Of a stretch of DNA of 64,000 nt, positions 46,001 through 51,929 are shown piece by piece. Where the stretch lies: assembly GCA_030159075.1 (NCBI GenBank), contig BROG01000651.1, positions 310,001-374,000 of the forward strand. The letters are read 5' to 3'. The notes under the pieces are model-generated. The model was not told the origin of the DNA. It saw only the letters and a program-made list of their open reading frames with translations, and ran no database searches. Within the stretch, counting starts at the first letter, position 1; each line of letters opens with the position of its first letter. This DNA comes from Atrina japonica (Eukaryota; Mollusca; Bivalvia; Pterioida; Pinnidae). The translations under genes and the position numbers were made by a program.

Positions 46001-47620
46001 CGACATGTACACTGAAACTTGTATATAACGACCTCCTTAGGGACACAACAAAACCAGTCTTTATAGGAAGGTGGTCCTTATAAAGAACTTGATTTGTACG
46101 CAAATGGTACTACTGGGGTCAGCAACAAATGGTCTTTATACACATGTACTTGCTAAAGCAGGTTTTACTGTAGATTTAAAATACAACTTACAAAGTTCAC
46201 ATTTGATGTTCTCTTTTTCTGTAATACGATTGATTTTAACCAATGGTGTATTCCCAATGTTCTGTAGAATGTTTGTCATTATTTTTGGCTTTGGTTTCCT
46301 GTGAAATATCATAATATTGTGGTAGAGTCGAGCTTTCTCAAGTTTCATAATATTGTTAGCTTTAGTTCATATGCACTGGTACTACATTGTTTACTTCGTA
46401 TTTCGCTGACATTTCAAAAAAGTCGTAACATATTTTAGTGAACTGATATTAAGGTTAACTTTATCCAATCAGATTATAGCTTATTTATTTATGTTCGGCA
46501 TGGTTATCACGTGGACTTTGGATATAAAAACACTGTCTCGCTATTTACGGGAGAGAACAAGTTGAGCTTTCTCAACTAACCAGTCAGCAGCTTCTTAGGT
46601 CAGACTACCTCTGACTATTTCAGTTTGTATATGTTTATTCGAATTCTAAATTGGACAAGTTTACAAATAGGATAAATTACTAGTATATAGGGGCCTACAT
46701 ATATCTGCCACATTCCCAAATTTGTCATCTGTATTGTTTTCTTGTTATTCGGTATTACCGGAAAAACTTACACTTGTTAATAAAATTTATAAAGTTTAAT
46801 TTACTCTTCGTTTTAATTTGATATCGTTTTACAGGCACTCGGCCCTCCTACAATATATTTCAAAAATTCAATGGTGTATTTGTTACAAGCAATGATAGTC
46901 ATTTTTAAATCTGAAATTAACTGCCAAAATTCAGTCGTTTCCCCTTGCAAAATTTGTGCAAAAATTCCTAAAAAATTCCCAGTTTATCCATCATGCAATT
47001 TTGTCATAGTAAATTGCAGAAATCTGAACATCCAGACTATCGACAAAACCTTTATTTCAGCGTTTATTTTTTGCTGCATCAAAAATGGACCATGAAAGAA
47101 AACTTGGAAAATTTTGTTGCTGAACTTTGTGTTCAAGATTTGCAAGGACATTTAAGAAACACTTGCCAATAGAGAACTTGAATAAGTTAACTAAAATTTA
47201 TAGATGACAAAGAAAAAGAAAATTAGTTACGTCATGAATGATGATGATTTTGCGGCAATAAAAAAATTCCCAATTACGTCATTTTTTCACTTTTTTTCCC
47301 AAATAGAAAAGTATCAAGTAGCTTTGAAAATTTGTATGAAAATCGATGAATGCATTATGCAGGGCAGTATCTTGACAAATTTGTTTCCAAACATGAACTT
47401 TATTAAAAATTTTCAAATAATGAAATTACATTCACAGATCTTTTCACATACATTTAGACTTTTGTATATTAAAAAGAGTTTCTGCAACATACACTGCTCT
47501 ATGAATGTGCGGCGATTCATCCATTGACTTGGCTTCATAATAGGTACACTTGCTGGGCAAGTCTGGTCGTTTCCAAGCCCGAAATGGACTATCAGACACT
47601 GGACAGGTATTCTGTGACAT
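19647..47620 (-). CDS. CBS: cystathionine beta-synthase, complete (15 coding exons)
   Basis: PLP enzyme of transsulfuration: L-serine + L-homocysteine to cystathionine (also an H2S source). Exons in coding order: 47620-47493, 46298-46192, 44036-43902, 41505-41426, 40213-40079, 38954-38885, 37820-37729, 36356-36231, 35892-35808, 32725-32614, 31788-31708, 28977-28843, 23282-23174, 20716-20632, 19747-19647. Total 1581 nt, 526 residues plus TGA; all junctions are GT-AG and phase-consistent. Visible landmarks: an N-terminal heme segment with Cys25 and His38, spaced exactly as the human axial ligands C52/H65; PLP lysine Lys92 in [15 protein letters not shown]; the loop GAGTGGT (227-233); CGGSSGS; a WWW linker at 384-386; then two CBS (Bateman) domains, about 395-450 and 455-520, the AdoMet-regulatory module of animal CBS. 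It resembles human CBS (551 aa) throughout, with a shorter N-terminus. The start at 47618-47620 is chosen because an acceptor lies 17 nt upstream. Cytosolic; no targeting signal is seen. Confidence 0.97.
20468..20535. repeat. imperfect hairpin, about 20-bp arms
   Basis: 'acacaggggttaatttacac' and 'gtgtaaattacccccatgtg' are near-perfect reverse complements separated by about 25 nt. It lies just past CBS exon 14, in the last CBS intron. Confidence 0.6.
20632..20716 (-). CDS. CBS: CBS coding exon 14: second CBS domain
   Basis: 85 nt, acceptor ctgttatag, donor CAAT|gtaagt. It encodes [28 protein letters not shown], aligning with the human segment around LEMDHFALVVHEQ. Confidence 0.95.
20775..20898 (-). 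mobile_element. SINE family B (Leu/Ser-tRNA-type head), fragment
   Basis: Read on the minus strand: box A GTGGCCGAGTGGTTAGAGCA and box B CGGTTCAAGTCC with a long variable region between, typical of Leu/Ser tRNAs. The 3' body is truncated. Confidence 0.75.
22350..22720. repeat. mollusc-type 'aagaggcccaatgggc' repeat with internal duplication
   Basis: Begins 'aaagaggcccaatgggcttt' and contains two copies of 'aaaaatca/ccactaaaagggg' + 'gaaataactcccNNaagg' + 'tgacctgacaatttc', about 180 bp apart. Related starts are at 23677 and 60480. Confidence 0.6.
23174..23282 (-). CDS. CBS: CBS coding exon 13: first/second CBS domain junction
   Basis: 109 nt, acceptor caacttccag, donor AAAAG|gtaatt. It encodes [20 protein letters not shown] and [15 protein letters not shown], closing the first CBS domain and starting the second. 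Confidence 0.96.
23677..23930. repeat. 'aagaggcccactgggc' repeat, second copy
   Basis: 'acaagaggcccactgggcac' + 'attgctcacctga', followed by 'agattgagaaaaaatgcccc' and 'ttggttcaggtgaggtaac'. Intronic in CBS. The outer ends ('gctcacctgaa' and 'ttcaggtga') are inverted relative to each other. Confidence 0.55.
24090..24715 (+). pseudogene. LINE (L1/Tx1-type) reverse-transcriptase relic
   Basis: Successive plus-strand frames give fragments of a non-LTR reverse transcriptase: [20 protein letters not shown] (about 24090-24150), [20 protein letters not shown] in the 24281 frame, then after a frameshift [20 protein letters not shown] and [20 protein letters not shown] in the 24373 frame. At 24595-24606 the catalytic YADD reads Y-V-D-N, so the second Asp is lost. 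It has at least two frameshifts and no surrounding full-length ORF; dead. It sits in a CBS intron, antisense to CBS. Confidence 0.9.
24730..24905. repeat. 95-bp direct tandem duplication
   Basis: 'tggtggaaataagcaaagac' to 'aaaatgacaatttttc' occurs at about 24732 and again at 24827, differing at one base over the shared 78 bp. It is recent compared with the LINE relic it abuts. Confidence 0.9.
24906..25280. repeat. tandem pair of 'gccataactctg' mollusc repeats ending in (GACA)n-like tail
   Basis: Two diverged units each carry 'ggccataactctgc', 'gagcccttta', 'aagtttNaagaaaatcggNta' and 'gttgccgtgattgca'. The second ends in a cagacagacagac-rich stretch and 'cccctgtttcgatg'. Confidence 0.7.
25887..25942. 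repeat. (AT)n microsatellite
   Basis: About 28 uninterrupted TA dinucleotides, abutting the left end of a TA-target MITE. Confidence 0.97.
25943..26398. mobile_element. TA-target MITE family E, copy embedded in (TA)n
   Basis: 456 bp. Termini are AGTCAACCCTG at 25943 and CAGGTTTGACT ending at 26398, with (TA)n immediately outside both ends. The interior repeats 'gtggctgctgaa' and 'acaggtggc' several times in both orientations. Confidence 0.7.
26399..26421. repeat. (AT)n microsatellite at right edge of MITE
   Basis: About 11 TA units followed by a T run. Confidence 0.95.
26806..26836. repeat. (AT)n microsatellite
   Basis: About 15 TA units in a CBS intron. Confidence 0.95.
27565..27588. repeat. 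poly-A tract
   Basis: 24 consecutive A. No retroposed coding sequence was recognised upstream. Confidence 0.95.
28590..28702 (+). mobile_element. possible LINE 3' end with A-rich tail
   Basis: 'tgttttttttgtgggtgtaa'-like text, then 'aaataaagaataaaaaaaaa': a polyadenylation signal directly followed by an A tail, as at the 3' end of a retroposed LINE. No coding part was recognised. Confidence 0.4.
28843..28977 (-). CDS. CBS: CBS coding exon 12: WWW linker and first Bateman domain
   Basis: 135 nt, acceptor gttaatag, donor CTGG|gtatgt. Together with the split codon it encodes [20 protein letters not shown] and then the first CBS domain helix ([17 protein letters not shown]). Confidence 0.96.
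29449..29655. mobile_element. truncated inverted copy of the TTAA MITE family
   Basis: The reverse complement matches the interior of the MITEs at 112-452 and 8076-8405 ('aattcctatatattttgtga', 'atgaataccacactggacct', 'cttatctgttattgtaca'). Both termini and TTAA sites are missing. Confidence 0.75.
29885..30200. repeat. tandem duplication, about 182-bp period
   Basis: 'tttgggtcaaaattaNgccacagcaNcca' through 'agctggagtactttgcccac' occurs at about 29890 and about 30073, with roughly 10 percent difference. Confidence 0.85.
30475..30685. repeat. dispersed repeat family C, copy 2
   Basis: Shares 'tttccaggaggtcgatattc', 'acatgtgtgcaaactatttt' and 'cagaaaaaggcct' with copies at 1436 and 40300. Confidence 0.55.
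30795..30865. repeat. (GA)n microsatellite
   Basis: About 35 GA units, preceded by 'tttgatgaaatg', the same 12 bases that precede the (GA)n at 33952. Confidence 0.97.
31708..31788 (-). CDS. CBS: CBS coding exon 11: linker
   Basis: 81 nt, acceptor tttatattacag, donor GATG|gtacag. It encodes [20 protein letters not shown]..., the linker between the catalytic core and the regulatory region, equivalent to MTKFLSDRWM in human CBS. Confidence 0.95.
31828..31990. mobile_element. family E MITE-like copy
   Basis: 'gcagtggaacctgtc' at the left and 'gacaggtttaaggta' at the right, with 'gaccatctcttgtgagacca' type repeats between. Termini are degenerate. Confidence 0.5.
32130..32362 (-). mobile_element. 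SINE family B, nearly full length
   Basis: Minus strand: tRNA-like head (CTTGGCCAAGAGGTTATACC; box B GGTTCAAGTCCC), then 'agcctatgctgaatttgtga', 'ggtggtctcttcgtggctac', 'tcctctactgttgaaaactg', ending 'gtgtggcataaaaca'. Same layout as 38310 and 44625. Confidence 0.8.
32388..32565. mobile_element. family E MITE-like copy
   Basis: 'tatacagtggaaccc' at the left and 'caggtatgactgtaata' at the right, with 'ttgaaccctgtt' and 'tgaaacccctgttt' repeats inside. Confidence 0.5.
32614..32725 (-). CDS. CBS: CBS coding exon 10
   Basis: 112 nt, acceptor aaaatttatag, donor ACAT|gtgagt. It encodes [14 protein letters not shown]... and [11 protein letters not shown], the end of the catalytic core. The Ser after CGG aligns with the PLP pyridine-nitrogen ligand of human CBS (Ser349). 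Confidence 0.96.
33268..33525 (+). mobile_element. SINE family A, copy 2 (nested)
   Basis: Head 'gagccgacacggctcca' with box B GCAGGTTCGAGCC. Body includes 'atggtcccatgtcacagtag', 'cagcacgtttaagaaccccc', 'ggagcataggccaaaatttg' and tail 'gagtgggatgttaaacaaca'. Confidence 0.85.
33952..34021. repeat. (GA)n microsatellite
   Basis: 35 GA units preceded by 'tttgatgaaatg'. Confidence 0.97.
35343..35657. repeat. 21-bp minisatellite, about 15 copies
   Basis: Unit tgaccctgtatttgtgtcgt + t. The unit is a multiple of three, so heptad-like peptides (FDPVFVS forward, VKRHKYR reverse) appear in several frames. Intronic in CBS, about 150 bp past exon 9; not thought to be coding. Confidence 0.95.
35808..35892 (-). 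CDS. CBS: CBS coding exon 9
   Basis: 85 nt, acceptor atatttcag, donor GTG|gtaagt. It encodes [20 protein letters not shown] and REEGLLC(G), leading into the CGG-S cofactor-binding loop. A 21-bp minisatellite starts about 150 bp into the following intron. Confidence 0.97.
36231..36356 (-). CDS. CBS: CBS coding exon 8
   Basis: 126 nt, 42 codons, acceptor gttttattttag, donor AAAG|gtgttt. It encodes [20 protein letters not shown] through [18 protein letters not shown], strongly CBS-like. Confidence 0.97.
36615..36726. repeat. 112-bp imperfect hairpin with two paired stems
   Basis: The inner arms 36639-36661 and 36681-36703 pair at 21 of 23 positions around a 19-nt loop. The outer arms 36615-36630 and 36711-36726 pair at 14 of 16. 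Between CBS exons 7 and 8. Confidence 0.75.
37195..37300 (-). mobile_element. SINE family B, 3' fragment
   Basis: 'gtgttttatgccacactcaa' with 'atttttcaaccatatggtag' and 'aacccagttatccaggaaga', matching the non-tRNA end of family B. Confidence 0.65.
37729..37820 (-). CDS. CBS: CBS coding exon 7: phosphate-binding glycine loop
   Basis: 92 nt, acceptor cacttttaag, donor AAA|gtaagt. It encodes [20 protein letters not shown]...CPSCK. The GTGGT loop holds the PLP phosphate; the CPSC motif corresponds to the CxxC oxidoreductase motif of human CBS. Confidence 0.97.
38310..38528 (-). mobile_element. SINE family B, nearly full length
   Basis: Plus-strand text runs from 'gtgttttatgccgcacttaa' to 'actcagccatgaagac', so the tRNA-like head is at the right and transcription is leftward. 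Box B region 'ttggggctcgacctg' is degenerate. Confidence 0.75.
38885..38954 (-). CDS. CBS: CBS coding exon 6
   Basis: 70 nt, acceptor ttgttaacag, donor ATG|gtatgt. It encodes [20 protein letters not shown], the YRN segment conserved in eukaryotic CBS. Confidence 0.96.
39004..39024. repeat. (GT)n microsatellite, short
   Basis: About 10 TG units in a CBS intron. Confidence 0.9.
39100..39270 (-). mobile_element. SINE family B, internally deleted
   Basis: 'ggtgttctatgccaaactca' at the left and 'catgatgctccaactactgg' at the right. The middle portion present in other copies is missing. Confidence 0.65.
39338..39600 (+). repeat. dispersed repeat family D, copy 2
   Basis: 'ggtatagtcaaatctatata' then 'ggagtctcgccaaccctttc' and 'ttgacccggaccag'; 'gataatcaacaggttactcc' near the right end. 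Matches 5745 and 62190. Confidence 0.7.
40079..40213 (-). CDS. CBS: CBS coding exon 5
   Basis: 135 nt, 45 codons in phase 0, acceptor tgttacacag, donor CAG|gtaaaa. It encodes [20 protein letters not shown] and ends with IPNSHILDQ, a hallmark CBS stretch. Confidence 0.97.
40300..40510. repeat. dispersed repeat family C, copy 3
   Basis: 'ttccatgggttgatattcag', 'gcatttaaaaaagagattct', 'acatgtgtgaaaactatttt' and 'ttttcccaaaactgtcag' align with copies at 1436 and 30475. Confidence 0.65.
41426..41505 (-). CDS. CBS: CBS coding exon 4
   Basis: 80 nt, acceptor tactttttccag, donor AAAAG|gtatac. It encodes [27 protein letters not shown], nearly identical to vertebrate CBS in this strand-helix of the catalytic core. 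Confidence 0.97.
41705..42480 (-). pseudogene. pogo/Tigger-like DDE transposase relic
   Basis: Minus-strand fragments in order: ASAAWFG (about 42470), [20 protein letters not shown], then [16 protein letters not shown] with the first catalytic Asp of the DDE triad (42292-42312), [15 protein letters not shown], a frameshift, [16 protein letters not shown], and an acidic tail ending SDDEDFWG (41741-41763). These match the CENP-B/pogo family (SLTNIGNMDETP; FKRKTMPK; C-terminal DDE/FxGF). Several in-frame stops and frameshifts; not functional. Same strand as CBS, in the intron between exons 3 and 4. Confidence 0.85.
42844..43319. mobile_element. hAT-like MITE
   Basis: Termini TAGTATTGTCA (42844) and TGACAACACTA (ending 43319) are inverted repeats. 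The flanking octamers cttttgac and gtttcgac match at 6 of 8, consistent with an aged 8-bp target duplication. It contains an (AC)n tract. Confidence 0.6.
43197..43219. repeat. (AC)n microsatellite
   Basis: About 11 AC units inside the hAT-like MITE. Confidence 0.95.
43902..44036 (-). CDS. CBS: CBS coding exon 3: PLP lysine
   Basis: 135 nt, acceptor tttttatcaag, donor ACAG|gtgatt. It encodes [20 protein letters not shown]... through EPTSGNT. Lys92 in GGSVKDR is the Schiff-base lysine; SGNTG binds the cofactor and substrate carboxylate. Confidence 0.97.
44204..44607. mobile_element. hAT-type MITE with perfect 8-bp target duplication
   Basis: Element 44212-44599 (388 bp). Termini TAGGGCTGTCGTTGAT and ATCAATGACAGCCCTA pair at 15 of 16. 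It is flanked by identical ACTGATCT at 44204-44211 and 44600-44607. The interior is very AT-rich with no ORF. Confidence 0.9.
44625..44838 (-). mobile_element. SINE family B, nearly full length
   Basis: Minus strand: head from 'gagtggttagagcattgcat' to the box B-like region near 44770 ('caggttaaagccctgcagg'), then 'ggtctcttcctgtgtacact', ending in 'accatataactgaaaaattt'. Confidence 0.75.
45187..45232. repeat. 15-18-bp triplet repeat (aaagatgatgatatc x 3)
   Basis: Three identical 15-bp units in a row in a CBS intron. Confidence 0.9.
45280..45789. mobile_element. MITE with long terminal inverted repeats
   Basis: Left arm 45280-45337 and right arm 45733-45789 are reverse complements over about 57 bp with few mismatches, starting CTAAAG(C/A)CCCTGTCACACA. 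The interior repeats 'tatgccagtgtatg' and 'ctggcatatg' motifs in both orientations. No clear target duplication. Confidence 0.85.
46008..46172. mobile_element. family E MITE-like copy
   Basis: 'acactgaaacttgtatataa' at the left, 'gcaggttttactgtaga' at the right, with 'ggtccttataaagaac' type repeats inside. It ends just downstream of CBS exon 2. Confidence 0.55.
46192..46298 (-). CDS. CBS: CBS coding exon 2
   Basis: 107 nt, acceptor atatttcacag, donor CTTT|gtaagt. It encodes [20 protein letters not shown]..., the start of the PLP fold, matching the NTPLV/GDTPM consensus of beta-replacing PLP enzymes. A solo LTR lies 55 bp upstream of its acceptor. Confidence 0.95.
46354..46852 (+). mobile_element. 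solo LTR of a retrotransposon (Ty3/gypsy-like structure)
   Basis: 499 bp starting TGTTAGC and ending CTCCTACA, flanked by ATAT on both sides (46350-46353, 46853-46856). In the right order it has a TATA box GATATAAAAAC (46521-46531) and AATAAA (46779-46784), as in U3-R-U5. No primer-binding site or gag-pol is adjacent, so it is a solo LTR, antisense to CBS within intron 1. Confidence 0.65.
47493..47620 (-). CDS. CBS: CBS coding exon 1: start codon and heme-binding segment
   Basis: ATG at 47620-47618, donor GT|gtatgt at 47492. It encodes residues 1-42 plus 2 nt, including [20 protein letters not shown] followed by HIH. Cys25 and the His right after ESP (His38) match the vertebrate heme axial ligands with identical 13-residue spacing. 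A strong acceptor (tgttttatttcag) just upstream, ending at 47638, means a separate non-coding first exon exists. Confidence 0.95.
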
Positions 47621-47638
47621 TCTGTACTGTAAGCTTCT

Positions 47639-49013
47639 GAAATAAAACATAAAAACAGGCATTCTTATACAGTGACATTCCTATGCTTAAATTTTGGGTC
47701 CAGGGTCTGAAAAATTTGGAAAATATATATTTGCACTAAAATAGAAAACTCAGTTTGAAATATCTGTTTGAAAATACTTTAACATATATTCTTTATTTTG
47801 AAATTCAAAATCGGGAACTTAAATATTATTTTTGGAAAATACAAGCCAATTTTGCATTTGGAATGGGCCCTGTAACTGGACCCCAGAAATGGTCTAGGAA
47901 AATCCCTGTTATACATGTGTACCGTAATATACATATATTCTCTTGATTTCAAAGTTAAATAAAAGGCCTGAATGGCCACAATACTCAGCCTGAATAGCAT
48001 TGATCACTTGCAGTCTAGAAAAATTTGTCATCTAATAAAACTAGCAGGACTTATATCTGTAGCTGATTAACTAGTTTTACAAAGTATAGAAGCCACAACG
48101 CATAGATCATGCCAACAGTCGTAGTAGTTCTACAACTTTGTTTTAGTGTATCCAGCCATTCCGTGATACAAACAGGTAAACTCAAAATTGCTACACACGT
48201 CAAGTGTCACATCTGATTATACCCTAATTGACATCAATGGAATTTAATTAATTCTTGAAAATTTTATGAAATTTAGAACTCACAAAAATTCTCCACATGC
48301 ATATGTCAACAACATCGAGCCAATTATATTTGAGAGCATGGATAATTAAGCCAAATTGTTTTTCTAAAGGGATATATTTGGCCTAAACATTGAAGGGGAA
48401 AGTTGCAATTTGTTAGCAGCCACCAGCAGGAATGTCAATATATGAAATTTGTTAGCAGCCACCAGCAGGAATGTCAATATATAGGACTTAGAATTTGAAT
48501 GACGCAGGTTTTATACTATGAGTAAACATTTATTTGGTAAGCCTACAGGCTACATACAGATCTAGATCTATGTAAATATGGTATATATTTATTAGATGTA
48601 TGTAAATGTCATTCAAAATACAAATTTAAATAATATAGAATATTCAAATAAACATATTTATTGATGTGGAATAAGTCAATTTCGACAGATGTTCGTCCGT
48701 TCAGCATGTAAATACAGGATACAGAAATCGGAATGTAAGCCTAGGTATATGATTACATGGAAAAGGTGGATGTAGTTTGCAATACACTTAAAATTAAATC
48801 ATGACATGAGTTAGATCTATGCAGGACTGTCGTAAATAATATATAAAAAAAAATGTCTTCAAGTGAAACTCCGACGTTGATGCATATTTTCAATGGCATA
48901 AGATCTAGTTATGACAGTTAACATTTTTAGGCATTCGTAAAAACACGTAAAATAGTTTATCAAATTCTTGCAGTATTTTAAATAGATCTATTTTAATTCA
49001 TAACTTAGCTTAC
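47639..49013. other. putative first CBS intron
   Basis: Lies between the candidate 5'UTR exon (ending 49014) and coding exon 1. It holds a 40-bp direct duplication at about 48413-48482 ('ttgttagcagccaccagcag' twice) and otherwise AT-rich sequence. Confidence 0.45.
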
Positions 49014-49090
49014 CTCGGGACACGTTAGTGTATGTCAAGGCAATCAAACAGAAAGACCAAACCTCCACAACGAACGTTTTTTATTGGTTA
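49014..49090 (-). promoter_or_regulatory. probable CBS non-coding first exon and core promoter region
   Basis: On the minus strand a consensus donor, GTCCCGAG|gtaagc, has its last exonic base at 49014. About 70 nt upstream is AACCAATAAAAAACG (near 49075-49090), a CCAAT-like box with an AT-rich stretch. CBS coding exon 1 starts 17 nt after an acceptor, so an upstream 5'UTR exon is required, and this is the best candidate I see within 1.5 kb. The transcription start is inferred. Confidence 0.45.
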
Positions 49091-49569
49091 TATTAAGCAT
49101 ATTCCATTTCTTATATGCAGGTAAATAGATTAGTATAACAGTATTCTAGGTGCATTTTGTGAAATAAATAGCATCAGATTTTGCACAATTATGGCGAAAA
49201 TATTATAATGTTTAGAACACAAAATTGCGAAATAATGAATAGATTTGTCATATTTCAAAATGAGTTAATGTATAAAAAAAATTTTTACCCCATGTCATGG
49301 CATCTTCCATTCAAAATTCAAGCATTTTCCATACCCAGAATTTTATCGACTCATCGTTGCGGGTCACACTAATTACCGAATGGAAGAGAAATGTCATTAT
49401 TGTTATTTAAAGTAAAGTCATAAATTATTCAAAATAACATAAAATAAATAAAAATAAAAATTATTACTTTAAGTAATAAATTTGGGATAATTAAACGTCA
49501 CGGCGAGATAATAAGAGACAGGAAGCGACGGAAAATAGACGAGTCGTCAGATATGGAACTGAATGATGG

Positions 49570-50110
49570 CCTTAACCGCACCGAACTTACAGGTTTTCAT
49601 GGAATATTTGCGACGGTGAGCCATGCCGACAGGGGAAGCTGACATCTCCGGTCACCTGGTCCCATCCCATTTGTGATTCACAACTGTTCTTCGTGTTGAG
49701 ACCATTGTTATCTATCTAATTCGTCGTATTCTAATGTACTTGGAGTTTCGAATATCCTTTGGTACATCTTCATCATACTTTGAACGGCCTACTTTGAAAA
49801 GTAAAAGCACTATATGATGCATGTGGGGTTGCTTTCCGTGTCGGCTCATTTAATCATGCGTAAGAATAATTAATGCATAATTAAGAAAAAGACCACGAGT
49901 ATGCATGAACAAACAGTATTACCTTTGAATTAATTAATACATAATTAATTAAAATATAAAGGACCAAAAATTCGCCGTAAGCATTTAAAATGTGATGAGG
50001 TAAACTTAACCGAAGTAGTTTGTGAATTTTTTTTTATCCAGGTACGATCAAAAGGATAACTTTGCATAAACAGATACTGTAATACCATCATTACTACGTA
50101 CACCCCATAG
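49570..50110. repeat. composite repeat module M, copy 1
   Basis: Contains 'gcgacggtgagccatgccga', 'tcacctggtcccatccca', 'gttgagaccattgttatc', then 'aatgtgatgaggtaaactta' + 'accgaagtagtttgtgaa' and 'gtaataccatcattactac'. Parallel text is at 51960-52440 and inverted parts are at 55440-55890. Confidence 0.75.
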
Positions 50111-50343
50111 GCGTAGGAACCGGGGGGGACCCCTTCCCAACACTTTTTTCACATACAATTTTTTTTATATTATCATTATGTCTGGAATCCCGAAAAAAGC
50201 CTTCCCAGAGCTTTTAAATGAGGGCCTACCAAAATTCTTGCGCCTCGCTACGCTTGGCGAAAACATTTATAATACTCTTCCTTCCCTCTAACTCGAAATC
50301 CTGGATCCACCCTTGATTTGTCTCTATATAGATTTGATAAATT

Positions 50344-50590
50344 TGGTTTGGCTCAGTCGGTAGCGTGGTCGACTCTTGATCGTAAGGTCTTGAGTTCGAG
50401 TCCAGCCGGCGGCAGGTTGGTTTCCTGTCCTTCGGATGAGACAGTTAAAACCGAGGTCCCGTGTCACAGTAGGTGTCCTTCACTGCTCAATGGCCGTAAG
50501 TGCCGTGCATAGGCCAAAATTTGAATGTGGTGACGTCTCTATATGAGTGAAAAGTTCTTGAGTAGGACATTATACAAAAACAAACAAACA
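50344..50590 (+). mobile_element. SINE family A, copy 3
   Basis: Head with box A TTGGCTCAGTCGG and box B GAGTTCGAGTCC; body 'gaggtcccgtgtcacagtag' and 'gccgtgcataggccaaaatt'; A/C-rich tail 'acaaaaacaaacaaacaaaa'. Confidence 0.85.
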
Positions 50591-51304
50591 AAACAAGCAT
50601 ATCGGTAAAGATATTTACGTTTGCGTTTTCTCAGCATGTAAGAATATAAATCTATTTGTAAACAGCAAAATTTGATTGGATCAAAAGGTATAGGATTTTC
50701 CCTTGTGTTATTGCCGTTTATTCATTTTCAATTTACCAAAATTGGAAATGAATAAAGACATTATTATCAGCTAAAGATCTAAAAATATAATTATCACTGA
50801 TATCCATCCAATTCCTTACACATAATGAACGCACCATTTGCCCATGTACGGCGTCTTGTCCCCCACCCTTGATAAGTCTGTCAATTTAATGCAAATACTT
50901 GGCTGGAACAAAAATGAGTCGCAATGTGATAATTAACTCTCTGGGCTTTTAAGATTTAACCTTTCTGAGAAACATACCCAGCTGGCCCACGAGCAAATAA
51001 TGATTTTGTGTCTGGAATCTAGAGAATACCACATCTGGCTTCCGAATTAATCAATCAACGGAGTATTTTTAAAGCAGTCAAAATTAAATGTCTGAAGGAT
51101 ACTAGAACAAAATTCTTGCCCGAATTTAAGTAACTTTTTGCTGATCCAACTTTCTTTTGAGAAGGGTAACCAATATGATTTGATAGCAGATCAGGCCTAC
51201 TAGGCGTATTTTTGCGTCCGGACTTGGAAAATGCTCTTCTACGGGCTTCCAAATTTAAAAAAGTTATTTTTTTTATTAGATGCGTAAAACACGACCCCCT
51301 AATG

Positions 51305-51610
51305 AAGTATTAACACTTGAAATTTTGCGTAGTGAGCAGGGATAGCATGATCCTTAAGTTGATAAAATAACTGTTAACCTTTAATTGTTCTATAAATAAT
51401 CAGAAAATTAAAACAAAATCCCCAAATTTTCGCGCCTAGCTCCGCTCGGCGAATATGATTAACACTTTAAATTTTGCGTATTGATCAGGAATAGTGTGCC
51501 CATAAAGTTGATAAAATAGGTGTAAAACCTTTAATTTTTCTACAAAAAGTCAGAAAATTAAAAAAAAAAAATCCCCAAATTTTCACGCCGAGCGGAGCGA
51601 GGCGAATCAA
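51305..51610. repeat. tandem duplication, about 155-bp period
   Basis: 'aaattttgcgtaNtgaNcagg', 'aagttgataaaata', 'aaccttta' and 'aatccccaaattttc' occur twice in order, each ending in a GC-rich 'gcgccgagcggagcg'-like patch. Confidence 0.75.
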
Positions 51611-51929
51611 TTTTAAGTATACACCCATTCAAACTTTAAATCCTCAGTCTGCTTTTGATGATGTAGCCTATGTATTGCATCACAAGAAGTATTATTTTAT
51701 GTCACCGGCCTCAAAAACACCCACCTTTAAAAAAATTCTAAAGCCGCCATTGTTGTATATATTTATTGCATAATGAAAAATCACGTGATAACAATTTTTT
51801 ACCGGAAAAAAACATTTTCATGAAAAAAAAATTGCCCCCGCACTTTTGGTTTGCTTCCTTCTGGAGCACGGCCACAGACAGGGACCCCCTTTCACCAAAC
51901 GTACATTTCACCGAACTTGACCTTATCAC

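Noticed and set aside
47618..47662. Upstream in-frame ATG for CBS at 47662
   Set aside because: A strong splice acceptor (tgttttatttcag) lies between it and the ATG at 47620, so the upstream codons are intronic.
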